DNA of 64,000 nucleotides from Paludisphaera borealis (GTDB lineage: Bacteria; Planctomycetota; Planctomycetia; Isosphaerales; Isosphaeraceae): assembly GCF_001956985.1 (NCBI RefSeq), contig NZ_CP019082.1, positions 6,262,001 through 6,326,000 of the forward strand, in the 5' to 3' direction. Position 1 is the stretch's first letter. Each line of letters begins with the position of its first letter. The notes below the pieces were generated by a model. It worked only from the letters and a program-made list of their open reading frames with translations. It did no database searches and had not been told where the DNA came from. Shown in pieces: positions 25,827-33,227 of this stretch. A program made the translations under genes and the position numbers.

Positions 25827-26780
25827 TCAGAGTCGGAATCGTTGCACGCGGTGGTTGTTCGAGTCGACCACCGAAACTTCCCCTCGCGAATCGACGGCCA
25901 GGGCCCAGGGGTTGTACAGCTCCCCCGGTCCGCGCCCGGAACCTCCCCAGATCGCCAGCGGTTCGCCGTCGCGGGTGAACTTCTGGACGCGGCTGTTGCC
26001 GTACTCGCACACGTAAAGAATATTTCCCGGCCCCAGCGCCAGATCGTAAGGATAGCTCATCTCGCCGAGCTTCATCCCGCGCGTTCCCCACATCCGCAGC
26101 AGCCGGCCCTCGACGTCGAAAACCTGAATCCGGTGGTTGCAGCTATCGGCCACATAGATGTGATCGTTCTCGTCGATCGCCATCGCCCGGGGCCTAAGGA
26201 ACTCGCCGGGCTCGTAGCCGTGGCCTCCCCACTGCCGCAGCCACTTCCCCTCGGGCGAGAACACCTGAATCCGGTCGTTCTCGCCGTATTCCGAAACGTA
26301 GAAATTGCCCGCCTTGTCAATCACCACGTCAGTCGGATAGCCGAACCGCCCCGGAGTCGTCCCCTGCACGCCGTCGCCGATCTGGAACAGCAGGTCGCCC
26401 GACGCCCCATAGACCAGAACCCGGTAAAAATGGGTGTCGGCCACCAGCAGCCGCCCCTCGCGATCGACCGTCAAGCCGCTCGGCCCGTCGACGTTGAAAT
26501 CGGGCGTCCGCCAGCCTCGCAAAAAACCGCCGTCGCGGTCGAAGACCTGGATTCGATCGGTCAGGTCGGCGAGGTACAGATGATCGGCGCCGTCGAACGC
26601 CGCGACCCGAGGCTTGTGGATCCAGCCGTCCTTCGTCCCGTGAACCCCCCAGACCAGATCCGGCGTCGCCGACCCCCGGGCGCCGCAACCGGAAGCCGTC
26701 GCCAGCAGAATCACGCAGAGCGCCGAAGCCGCCCCGGCCTGTAAGCGAGCCGGAAGTGATTCACGCCGGTTCCACGTCAC
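25827..26780 (-). CDS. NHL-repeat beta-propeller lipoprotein
   Basis: Predicted length is 317 aa. The N-terminus is a lipoprotein signal (ALCVILLATASGC) with the acylated Cys at about residue 32. The rest is six NHL-type repeats, each with a pattern such as HLYLADLTDRIQVFD, GNFYVSEYGENDRIQVF, HIYVADSCNHRIQVFD and ILYVCEYGNSRVQKF, building a six-bladed propeller. NHL propellers bind protein partners; enzymatic activity is not implied. It heads the seven-gene MoxR/VWA operon, ending 24 bases before the large VWA gene, so it may be a surface or periplasmic binding partner for the complex. A 145-base divergent promoter region separates it from the Rieske gene. Confidence 0.85.
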   Translation of the reverse strand: MTWNRRESLPARLQAGAASALCVILLATASGCGARGSATPDLVWGVHGTKDGWIHKPRVAAFDGADHLYLADLTDRIQVFDRDGGFLRGWRTPDFNVDGPSGLTVDREGRLLVADTHFYRVLVYGASGDLLFQIGDGVQGTTPGRFGYPTDVVIDKAGNFYVSEYGENDRIQVFSPEGKWLRQWGGHGYEPGEFLRPRAMAIDENDHIYVADSCNHRIQVFDVEGRLLRMWGTRGMKLGEMSYPYDLALGPGNILYVCEYGNSRVQKFTRDGEPLAIWGGSGRGPGELYNPWALAVDSRGEVSVVDSNNHRVQRFRL

Positions 26781-26833
26781 GCCCGATTTCCTTCCCCAAC
26801 ATCGGTCCGCCCCTGGGAGACGCCTTGCGCCCC

Positions 26834-26848
26834 CAGTAGAATCTACTG
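26834..26848. promoter_or_regulatory. 15-base palindrome in a divergent promoter region
   Basis: CAGTAGAATCTACTG is a perfect palindrome of two 7-base arms around one A. It lies in the gap between the NHL-operon start (26780) and the Rieske gene (26926) and contains TAGAAT, a good -10 box. It may therefore be an operator overlapping a promoter. No -35 was assigned. Confidence 0.4.
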
Positions 26849-26925
26849 AGACCCGAGCCTCGGACGCAAGTCCTAGGTCCCGGCATTCTCAAAGAGTCGG
26901 TTCGATTCTCCCGGAAGCCCGATCG

Positions 26926-27231
26926 ATGCCCGAATGGGTTTATTTGTGCCGGATCGACGAAGTCCCCGACGGCCGCGCGCGGACGATCGAAGTCGCCGGC
27001 GCGCGCGTGGCGGTGATCCGCGACGGCGACTCCATCGTCGTGATCTCCGACCTCTGCCCGCACGCCGGCGGCTCGCTCGGCTCGGGCTGGATCGAGGAGG
27101 GCGAGCTCCTCTGCCCGCTCCACCGTTGGCGGTTCCGCCTCCGCGACGGCCGCTGCACGACCCTCCGCGGTAACGACGTGCACCGGTATCCTTCGAGGAT
27201 CGACGACCGGGCGGTTTGGGCGCGGGTTTGA
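26926..27231 (+). CDS. Stand-alone Rieske [2Fe-2S] ferredoxin
   Basis: Predicted length is 101 aa, essentially a single Rieske domain. The cluster ligands are in CPHAGG (Cys and His of the first motif) and CPLHRWRF (Cys and His of the second). Spacing and the lack of a membrane anchor match the soluble ferredoxins that serve dioxygenases or nitrite reductase (NirD type) rather than cytochrome bc complexes. The protein is cytoplasmic and carries one electron. No oxygenase or reductase gene is adjacent: the left neighbour is divergent and the right neighbour lies 420 bases away. The start at 26926 has no strong ribosome site. The partner cannot be named. Confidence 0.88.
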   Translation: MPEWVYLCRIDEVPDGRARTIEVAGARVAVIRDGDSIVVISDLCPHAGGSLGSGWIEEGELLCPLHRWRFRLRDGRCTTLRGNDVHRYPSRIDDRAVWARV

Positions 27232-27650
27232 TCGGCCAGGTAGCCGCGCTGCATCACCACTCCGACTGAGCCGGGTGGACGTCGTCAACGCAATCTCGAT
27301 TGCGGGACGAACCGCCGCGGCCCGCCTCCGGACGACTCCGCATCCAATCAACCGAACTACGACGAGACGCATCGCGAGACGATACATGTGCGGATGCAGA
27401 CGCGATTGTTGAGGATCACGGAATCCTCATGTAAAAATAATAGTAAGTTTAGCCAAACTAGGTTGACAACCGCGCGGGCCGACACCACGATATCTACGGC
27501 TTAACAAAGCCACACGGGCCGGCCTCCCCCGATCGGGCTTCGCCATGACGGCGACAGCTCGACCGACGGTCCGTCGGCAGGCAGCCGATGGGACCGACGC
27601 GATGAAGCCTCGTACGGGTTCAAGTTCACCAAGGAAATCGGAGAATCGCT
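27232..27650. other. 419-bp gene-free region before a PEP-CTERM gene
   Basis: No convincing ORF; a long minus-strand reading frame is composition-driven. The stretch 27425-27460 is unusually AT-rich (TGTAAAAATAATAGTAAG) and holds AGTTT-AGCC-AAACT, a small hairpin at 27446-27459, followed by a perfect TTGACA at 27463-27468. No -10 box lies at the right distance, so a promoter here is possible but unproved. Confidence 0.4.
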
Positions 27651-28160
27651 GTGCAGAGACGAATCATGTTCCTGGCGCTGGCCGCGAGTGTGATCGCCAC
27701 GTTCGCGCTGGCCGCACCGACGCAGGCGTCGTACATCACCACCGTGACGATCGCGGACAACACCAGTTTGCCCGCGAACGGTCTGGACACGACCTGGTCG
27801 GGCGTGGGCGGCCCGATCACCGACGTGCAGCTCCTCACGCCCGCGGGCGTGACCGGCGTCATCGGCACCGACACCGTTCACCTGGCCTTCAACAATCCGT
27901 TGGTGGCTGGCGGCATCGTGACGTTCAGCTTCGTGTCGGCGACCGCGCCGATCAGCTTCGTATCGGGAACCTGGGCGATCACCCTGGCCGGCCGAGACGC
28001 GACGGTCGACGTCAACCCGAGCCTGGACGGCCTGCTGTTCAGCACGGTGCCGATCGCCGTGCCCGAACCGGAGTCGATGAGTCTGTTGATCGTGGGCTTG
28101 TCCGGTTTGCTGGGCCTTCGTAATTGGACCAAGCGCCGCGCGAAGGCCGCCCAGGCCTGA
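27651..28160 (+). CDS. Small PEP-CTERM sorting-domain protein
   Basis: Predicted length is 169 aa from GTG 27651, supported by GGAG seven bases upstream; an in-frame ATG at 27666 lacks this. There is a signal peptide (FLALAASVIATFALAAPTQAS), a beta-rich, Thr/Val/Gly-rich body of about 110 residues with no known domain, and a textbook PEP-CTERM tail: VPEPESM, a hydrophobic helix (SLLIVGLSGLLGL) and a basic end (RNWTKRRAKAAQA). Such proteins are exported and processed by an exosortase, often into extracellular matrix. No exosortase gene is in the window. The gene stands alone and is followed by a hairpin at 28238. Confidence 0.88.
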   Translation: MQRRIMFLALAASVIATFALAAPTQASYITTVTIADNTSLPANGLDTTWSGVGGPITDVQLLTPAGVTGVIGTDTVHLAFNNPLVAGGIVTFSFVSATAPISFVSGTWAITLAGRDATVDVNPSLDGLLFSTVPIAVPEPESMSLLIVGLSGLLGLRNWTKRRAKAAQA

Positions 28161-28237
28161 TGCTTGACGCCTTCGTCCCGCCGACTGGAGAAATCGGCGC
28201 GACGACCGGACCGACCAGAACGTCCACGACGCGTCGC

Positions 28238-28252
28238 GGCGGTGGAACCGCC
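28238..28252 (+). terminator. Hairpin after the PEP-CTERM gene
   Basis: GGCGGT and ACCGCC pair across a three-base loop, followed by a pyrimidine-rich stretch (CCGACCGTCTTCATCTTC). It lies 78 bases after the PEP-CTERM stop and before the convergent hydrolase stop at 28292. There is no long T run. Confidence 0.35.
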
Positions 28253-28291
28253 CCGACCGTCTTCATCTTCACATCCCTTCACATCGATCGC

Positions 28292-29173
28292 TTACAACCA
28301 GATCTTCATCCTGCCCCGCAGTGAATCGGGCAGGCGGCGGTCGACGATCCGCTGGATCTGGTCGGGGTGCAGTCTCGTGCTGAAGTGCGAGGCGATGATC
28401 ACCTCGTTCTCGAACCGGTCGGCCCGCGCGATGAGGTCGTCGAGGTGGGTGTGGCCGAACTTGTGGATCACCGACGCGCGCTCGCCGGGCGCGACGAAGG
28501 TCATCTCCAGGATCAGGATCTGCGCGCGGTAGATCTCGGGGAAGTCGTCGAGGCCGGCGGGGGCGGTGTCGCCCATGTACGCGACCTTCGGAAGCCGGAT
28601 CTCGGCCGAGACCTCGACGCCCGAGAGCCGGATGTCGCGAATCTGGTCGCCGGTCAGGTCGTGGTACTCGGGCTTGAGCTTCCTACGGCGCTCCCAGACC
28701 AGGAAGCCCATCGACGGGATCGTGTGCCGGGTCGGAAACGTCTGGACGACCAGCTCGCGCGAGAGCTGGATCTCGACGCCCGGTTCGATGCCGACCAGGT
28801 TGACGTTCATCCGACCCCGGTCGAGCCGCTGATAGGCGCGGAGCAACTGGTTCACGCCGTCGACCGCATCGGCCGGCAGGTAGATCGTCGGCGGCTCCAT
28901 CTTCATCATCCGCCGGCGGGCGACCAGCACGGGGAGTGCGGCGATATGGTCGAGGTGCGTGTGCGAGACGAACCAGTTGGGCGTCGTCATGAACGACCAG
29001 GGCTGGGCCCCCAGATCGAAACCGATCTTCAGCTCGGGCACCCGCCAGTAGGTTTGCACGGCGGCTCGCGAATAGCCCTCGACCGTCAGGCCGTGGTGCA
29101 CCATCGAGCGCACGGGCGCATTGTCCACGGGGTGGTCGAGCGACTCCACGTCCGAATCCGATTCGATTTCCAC
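28292..29173 (-). CDS. MBL-fold metallo-hydrolase, RNase Z-like
   Basis: Predicted length is 293 aa from GTG 29173 (GGGAG about 13 bases upstream); ATG 29104 is an alternative and the far longer ORF is a shadow. The metal-binding HTHLDHI lies in [14 protein letters not shown], with the later ligands in YMGDTAPAG (Asp) and [13 protein letters not shown] (His). The region [10 protein letters not shown] just before resembles the start of tRNase Z and related phosphodiesterases, and [10 protein letters not shown] supplies a further His. It may process tRNA 3' ends or another phosphodiester; the exosite typical of true RNase Z was not recognised. Cytoplasmic. Convergent with the PEP-CTERM gene and divergent from the PfkB-like gene. 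Confidence 0.78.
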   Translation of the reverse strand: MEIESDSDVESLDHPVDNAPVRSMVHHGLTVEGYSRAAVQTYWRVPELKIGFDLGAQPWSFMTTPNWFVSHTHLDHIAALPVLVARRRMMKMEPPTIYLPADAVDGVNQLLRAYQRLDRGRMNVNLVGIEPGVEIQLSRELVVQTFPTRHTIPSMGFLVWERRRKLKPEYHDLTGDQIRDIRLSGVEVSAEIRLPKVAYMGDTAPAGLDDFPEIYRAQILILEMTFVAPGERASVIHKFGHTHLDDLIARADRFENEVIIASHFSTRLHPDQIQRIVDRRLPDSLRGRMKIWL

Positions 29174-29314
29174 CGTCAACCCAGTTCTCCCAAAGCACGA
29201 CACATGAATTCGAGGAAGGCGTTCTTCATCTACTATACTCAAGAAACCAACGGCCTGAATACCGAGGCTTTCGCCGTCGGGGCGGAGCCGGACGGGTAGG
29301 GGGGGAGAGTCGCC

Positions 29315-30424
29315 ATGATCGGCCGCGTCCAGGTCTTCGGACCCGCCTATCTCGACCGCGTCCTGCGCGTCGACCGCCCCTTGCTCGATCCCGACGTCGG
29401 CCCCCCTCTTGACCAGAGCGTCGACGGCCGCCCGAGGTTCGGCGCGGGGGACCGGCTCGACATCATCGACCCGCTGGGCACGTCCCTTTCCATCGCCGTC
29501 CCCGACGACTGGCCGGGGCCGCTCGGCTTCGTCGATCTGGAACAACCGCTCGTCAAGACGCCTCAAGGCGTCCGCAAGCTGAGGGCGGTAAACTGGCGCG
29601 ACGACCTGGGAGGCATGGGCGCGGGCTTCGCGGCGGCCCTCGGCGGCACGCTCGTCAGCGTGCTCGGCTCCGAAACCGACCCGACGAGCCGGGAAATCAC
29701 GGCGCTTCTGGAAAGCCACGGCGTCTCGCATCGCTGCGTGAGAGTCGCCGATCAGCCGGCCGACTGGACGCTGTTGGTATCCAGCGGCGAACACGGCGAC
29801 AAGCTGGCGATCGGTTTTCGAGGCTGCCACGCCGCCCTCGACGCCGACGCCTTGAAATCGACCCTCGCCGAGCCTTGCGACGTCCGCGTCGTCGCCGGCT
29901 TGCCCAACCGGCTGGCTTCCGTGGCGCTGCGGGCGCCCGGCGCGCGGTTCCGGCTGTTCGCTCCGGCCATGCGGAACATGGTCGATCGTGCGCCGCCGGT
30001 CTCCGAAATGGCCGGCGCGGTCGACGTCCTCTGTTGCAACCGCCGCGAGTGGGAGGCGCTCGACGATCGCGAGGAGGTCGCCGCCCGACTCTCGATCCTG
30101 GTCGTCACCGACGGCCCGTCGGGAAGCTCGGCGCGATACACCAACCCTCAAGGAGATTCGCGGACGATCCGCGAGCCGGCTTTCCCGCGCGCTAGACCCC
30201 CGCGTGACACCAACCGCGCCGGCGAGGCGTTCGCGGCCTGCCTCGTAGCCTCCTTGTGCGAACTCGGTTGGGACTCCGCATCCGGCGTGATCGACGACCG
30301 CACGATCGCGACGGCCATGCGTCGCGCAGCGGCGGCGTCGGCCCTGGTTCTCGATCGCACCGACTTCGGATTTCCGACGGAAGCCGAGATCGACGCCGCG
30401 ACGGCCCGAGGATGCGTCGACTGA
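29315..30424 (+). CDS. PfkB/ribokinase-like carbohydrate kinase, divergent
   Basis: Predicted length is 369 aa, starting at ATG 29315 behind GGGGAGAG. The fold signature of the PfkB family is present: an early GxGxxFA-type region ([13 protein letters not shown]), a central substrate region, and the C-terminal signature, here [15 protein letters not shown]. Classical members read DTTGAGDAF: the first Gly is Arg and the catalytic Asp is Glu. Glu may still act as base, but activity is less certain. There is an unusual N-terminal extension of about 90 residues ([18 protein letters not shown] and similar) before the core. Substrate is unknown. A perfect 6-bp hairpin follows at 30478. It is divergent from the MBL-fold gene. 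Confidence 0.65.
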   Translation: MIGRVQVFGPAYLDRVLRVDRPLLDPDVGPPLDQSVDGRPRFGAGDRLDIIDPLGTSLSIAVPDDWPGPLGFVDLEQPLVKTPQGVRKLRAVNWRDDLGGMGAGFAAALGGTLVSVLGSETDPTSREITALLESHGVSHRCVRVADQPADWTLLVSSGEHGDKLAIGFRGCHAALDADALKSTLAEPCDVRVVAGLPNRLASVALRAPGARFRLFAPAMRNMVDRAPPVSEMAGAVDVLCCNRREWEALDDREEVAARLSILVVTDGPSGSSARYTNPQGDSRTIREPAFPRARPPRDTNRAGEAFAACLVASLCELGWDSASGVIDDRTIATAMRRAAAASALVLDRTDFGFPTEAEIDAATARGCVD

Positions 30425-30477
30425 AGTCCTTCCTGGTGATTCGGCGTTGGACCTCCGGACGGTTTCGAGATAGGATC

Positions 30478-30493
30478 GAGACGTCATCGTCTC
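30478..30493 (+). terminator. Hairpin after the PfkB-like gene
   Basis: GAGACG-TCAT-CGTCTC forms a perfect six-base stem with a four-base loop, then TTCCATCC. It lies 54 bases after the stop and 35 bases before the next start. Confidence 0.4.
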
Positions 30494-30527
30494 TTCCATC
30501 CATGGGTCGTCGTCAGGGGGAATCCCG

Positions 30528-31004
30528 ATGCCGACAGATCGGCCGATGGGCCGCGGCCCGATGCGTTTGTGGCTGAAATCGACCCTCGGATCGGGCGTGC
30601 TGGAAACGCTCCGGCCGTCAGAGGCGACAGGCGGCGGCGACCCCGACTCGTTCGCCCGCGACCTCCTGGCGAAGCTCCGCGAGGCCGACGGCGGCTTCCG
30701 GCCCGACGATCCGTTGGCCCTCGCGTTTCGCGAGTTTCGCCGCTGGGTCGAGGCTGAGCGTCGGTCGAGGCGACTGGGTCTGCTCGGCCCTCCGCGCGCC
30801 CGGCAGCGGCTCCCGGAGACGATCCGGCCGCGGGACGACCGAGCGGCCGGGAAAGTCGCGACCGTCGGAAAGGCTTCGGCGGAAAAGCCGCTGACCGTCG
30901 TCAGCCGCTTGCTGACGCGCGTCCGGTCGGCCTTCGCGAGCCGCGCACGCGTGCGACCGGCCGACCTGGCGAACCCGCTCTGGGATCGCTGGCTCGACGG
31001 CTAA
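30528..31004 (+). CDS. Hypothetical basic protein
   Basis: Predicted length is 158 aa, starting at ATG 30528 behind AGGGGGAA at a good distance. The composition is Arg- and Ala-rich. The N-terminal third is hydrophilic, the middle ([39 protein letters not shown]) looks helical, and the end ([15 protein letters not shown]) is distinct. No known domain, signal peptide or membrane span was recognised. Support rests on the ribosome site, the position between two hairpins or gene ends, and the lack of a better reading on either strand. It could be lineage-specific. Function unknown. Confidence 0.55.
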   Translation: MPTDRPMGRGPMRLWLKSTLGSGVLETLRPSEATGGGDPDSFARDLLAKLREADGGFRPDDPLALAFREFRRWVEAERRSRRLGLLGPPRARQRLPETIRPRDDRAAGKVATVGKASAEKPLTVVSRLLTRVRSAFASRARVRPADLANPLWDRWLDG

Positions 31005-31171
31005 GCGGCGGGAGTGGATTCCTCGTCCAGATGCTCAGCTCCTCCGCTCTTGACCGTGCTGGCCTGTTTTCTCGTCGCGGGTTACAATCCAGGCTCGACG
31101 GCGAGGCTCGCCCGTGTCGCTTGCCAAGAGCGCCAGGCGTTTCGCAACGTACCGTCCCGAAGGATCGTCCC

Positions 31172-31987
31172 ATGAGTCGCAGGAACCTGCTTTACGTCTT
31201 CGTCGGCCTGATCCTCGGCCTGATCGGGTCGACCCAGGTCCCTCTGCATGCGCAGAGGAATGTCATAAAAGTCACGGCAACCCCCATTCGCCAGCAAGAC
31301 ACGACCAAGGCGAGTCCGTCCCCTGACGTCGCCCCCCAGGGTGTCGAGATAGCGAGACCGGCCGCCGACGCCCCGAGTGAGATCGAGTCGAGGCCCGAGC
31401 CTCCGACAGCCACATCGAAGGTTTCGTTGCAAGAGGCGCTCCACCGGCCGTACACGTTTGTGTTCGGCAAGCCCACGACGCTCAGCGAGGTTTCGCGGCG
31501 ACTGACCGCCGACCTCGGCGGGCCGGTGGTCCTCGATCTCGCCGCCCTCGAACGGCTCGAAATCAAGCCCGACGACACCGTCGAATTGGAGCTGAAAGGG
31601 GTCCGGCTCAAGACCGGTTTGAAGCTGCTCCTCGACCAGCAACAATTGACCTTCCGGATCATCCCCGAAGACAACCTCCTGATCCTCACCGACAAGGAAG
31701 GTGCGGACGACCCGCTCGACAAGGTGTGGACCGAACTGAGCCATCTCCATCGCGACGTCCACGAAATCCAGGACGTGGTCGAGGACCTTCGCGAGCTATC
31801 GGGCGCGCCGGGCGAGATGGACGCGGAAGGGGGCCCTCGTCTGCGAAAGCCCACGATCATTGAAGAGATGCCCGAGAATCCCGACGGCCCCCCCAAGATT
31901 GATGCCGTTCCGAAGCCCGAGTCGCAGCCCGATTCCAAGGATCTACGTCCCTCGACTCCGCCGAAACGGCCGCGCACCCGACTTTGA
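31172..31987 (+). CDS. Secreted protein with an STN/secretin-like short domain
   Basis: Predicted length is 271 aa from ATG 31172, preceded by GAAGGA; the reading from 31031 is discounted. A signal peptide (LLYVFVGLILGLIGSTQVPLHAQ) is followed by a ~70-residue linker and a region (about 95-180) with the pattern of the STN or secretin N-terminal fold: TTLSEVSRRLTADLGGPVVLD, DTVELELKGVRLKTGLKLLL, FRIIPEDNLLILTDKEG. A short coiled stretch and a Pro-rich, basic tail complete it. The next gene starts about 30 bases after the stop. An envelope role is likely; the partner is unknown. No secretin or TonB receptor gene lies nearby. Confidence 0.7.
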   Translation: MSRRNLLYVFVGLILGLIGSTQVPLHAQRNVIKVTATPIRQQDTTKASPSPDVAPQGVEIARPAADAPSEIESRPEPPTATSKVSLQEALHRPYTFVFGKPTTLSEVSRRLTADLGGPVVLDLAALERLEIKPDDTVELELKGVRLKTGLKLLLDQQQLTFRIIPEDNLLILTDKEGADDPLDKVWTELSHLHRDVHEIQDVVEDLRELSGAPGEMDAEGGPRLRKPTIIEEMPENPDGPPKIDAVPKPESQPDSKDLRPSTPPKRPRTRL

Positions 31988-32016
31988 CAGCCGTCTCCAC
32001 GAGGTCTCACGACGTT

Positions 32017-33222
32017 ATGCAGTCCAGCGCCGACCGCTCCCGCGACGAAGCCGCCCCGAGCGGTCGCAACTGGCTCGCCGAACCCCGGACCGGCGTGCTC
32101 GCCGTGCTCGGCCTGGTCGTCGTGGTCGGCGGCGGCCGGAGGCTTTTGCACGCGTTCGCAGCCCGCAAGTTGATCGCGCGGCTCGTCCAGCCCAATGTTC
32201 GGCCGGAGGAAGTCGAAGCCGCGGCCCGGTTCGGCCGCGCGGGCCTGCACGAGCTGTTCCGGCTCCAGGGCGAGGCGGCCTCGGTCGCCGTCCGCGAAGC
32301 CGCCGCCCGCGCGATCGCGATCCTCTGGAGCGAGGATGAGCTGATCGCCGAGGAAGAGCAGGCGCTGGTGCGCCGGGCCTTCCACGTGACCTGGGGAGCC
32401 CGCCGACGCTACCCGCGCGACCTGAACTGCGAGATCCCGATCCGGGTCCGCTACGGGCTGCCGTTCCTGTCGTCCGAAGGCCCCGGCCTGGCTCCCGAGA
32501 ACCTGGAATGGTCGCACCGCATCAGCGGAGCGCGGCGGGCGGCGATCGAAGAAGAATCGTCACCGAACGCCGGCGAGGGAAACGTCGAGTTCTCGATCGT
32601 TCCGGCCGACTTCGAGACCGACGGCCCGCACCGGCTGGCGCTCCAGGCTCGGGTCCGCACCGTCGGACTGACCGACTCCTGGCAAATCGAACTCCCCCAC
32701 GTTCCGTTCAGCTTCGAATTCGACCCCCGGCTGGCCGTCGACTCGCTCTTGGCCTCGCCCGACGCGGCTCGCGAAGCGGCGATGAGCCGTGCCGTCCGGC
32801 TGGAAGACGCCGCGACGGCCTCTGGATCGAGTCCCCGGTTCCTCCCGCTCGGCGGAGAATTGATGATCCGCAACCCGCCGCAACTGGTCGTATCGTCCCC
32901 CTTGCCTCACGACCTGGCCCACCGCGTCTGGATCGAGATCGAAGGGGTCGAATCGCGGATCTCCGGCGGCGTGCTGATCGCTCACGGCCGGTCGATTCGC
33001 GACGATTCGGCGACGACGGCGCAACCGCCGACGCGCCACGACCTGACCCCGGCGATGGGCCCGGCACTGCCCGAAGGCGTCATCGACCGCCCCGGCCGCC
33101 GCGCGATACGCGTGATACTGATCGCCGACCCGAACCTCGGCTGGACCGATCCCGAGGTCCGCTCCGTCTGGCCGGGCGAGATCCAGACGGATTGGGTCGC
33201 CGCCGAGGTCGTGCGGCGGTAG
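32017..33222 (+). CDS. Hypothetical protein with one N-terminal membrane helix
   Basis: Predicted length is 401 aa from ATG 32017, with GAGG about 12 bases upstream; a TTG at 31984 would overlap the previous gene. A membrane helix lies near residues 22-42 (TGVLAVLGLVVVVGGGRRLL), followed by an Ala/Glu-rich helical segment (VEAAARFGRAGLHELFRLQG, AREAAARAIAILWSEDE) and a long beta-rich C-terminal part. The first ~100 residues resemble the start of HEAT-like repeat proteins, but the evidence is weak. Two genes share the same strand and near-continuous spacing, so it is probably co-transcribed with the STN-like gene. The end is six bases from the convergent fusion gene. Function unknown. Confidence 0.65.
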   Translation: MQSSADRSRDEAAPSGRNWLAEPRTGVLAVLGLVVVVGGGRRLLHAFAARKLIARLVQPNVRPEEVEAAARFGRAGLHELFRLQGEAASVAVREAAARAIAILWSEDELIAEEEQALVRRAFHVTWGARRRYPRDLNCEIPIRVRYGLPFLSSEGPGLAPENLEWSHRISGARRAAIEEESSPNAGEGNVEFSIVPADFETDGPHRLALQARVRTVGLTDSWQIELPHVPFSFEFDPRLAVDSLLASPDAAREAAMSRAVRLEDAATASGSSPRFLPLGGELMIRNPPQLVVSSPLPHDLAHRVWIEIEGVESRISGGVLIAHGRSIRDDSATTAQPPTRHDLTPAMGPALPEGVIDRPGRRAIRVILIADPNLGWTDPEVRSVWPGEIQTDWVAAEVVRR

Positions 33223-33227
33223 ACCGA

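Noticed and set aside
23778-26744. 988-residue plus-strand frame
   Set aside because: Antisense of the VWA and NHL genes with repeated Arg/Asp/His-rich text typical of shadow frames.
26880-26900. tRNA-like T-loop (GGTTCGATTC) before the Rieske gene
   Set aside because: The flanking bases do not pair into a T-stem and no acceptor or anticodon arms could be found.
27463-27496. TTGACA with TATCTA as a promoter
   Set aside because: The spacer would be 22 bases, beyond the usual range, so only the -35-like box is mentioned.
31050-31088. TTGACC and TACAAT as the promoter of the STN-like gene
   Set aside because: The two boxes are 27 bases apart; TACAAT at 31083 may still be a -10 box but no -35 was found.
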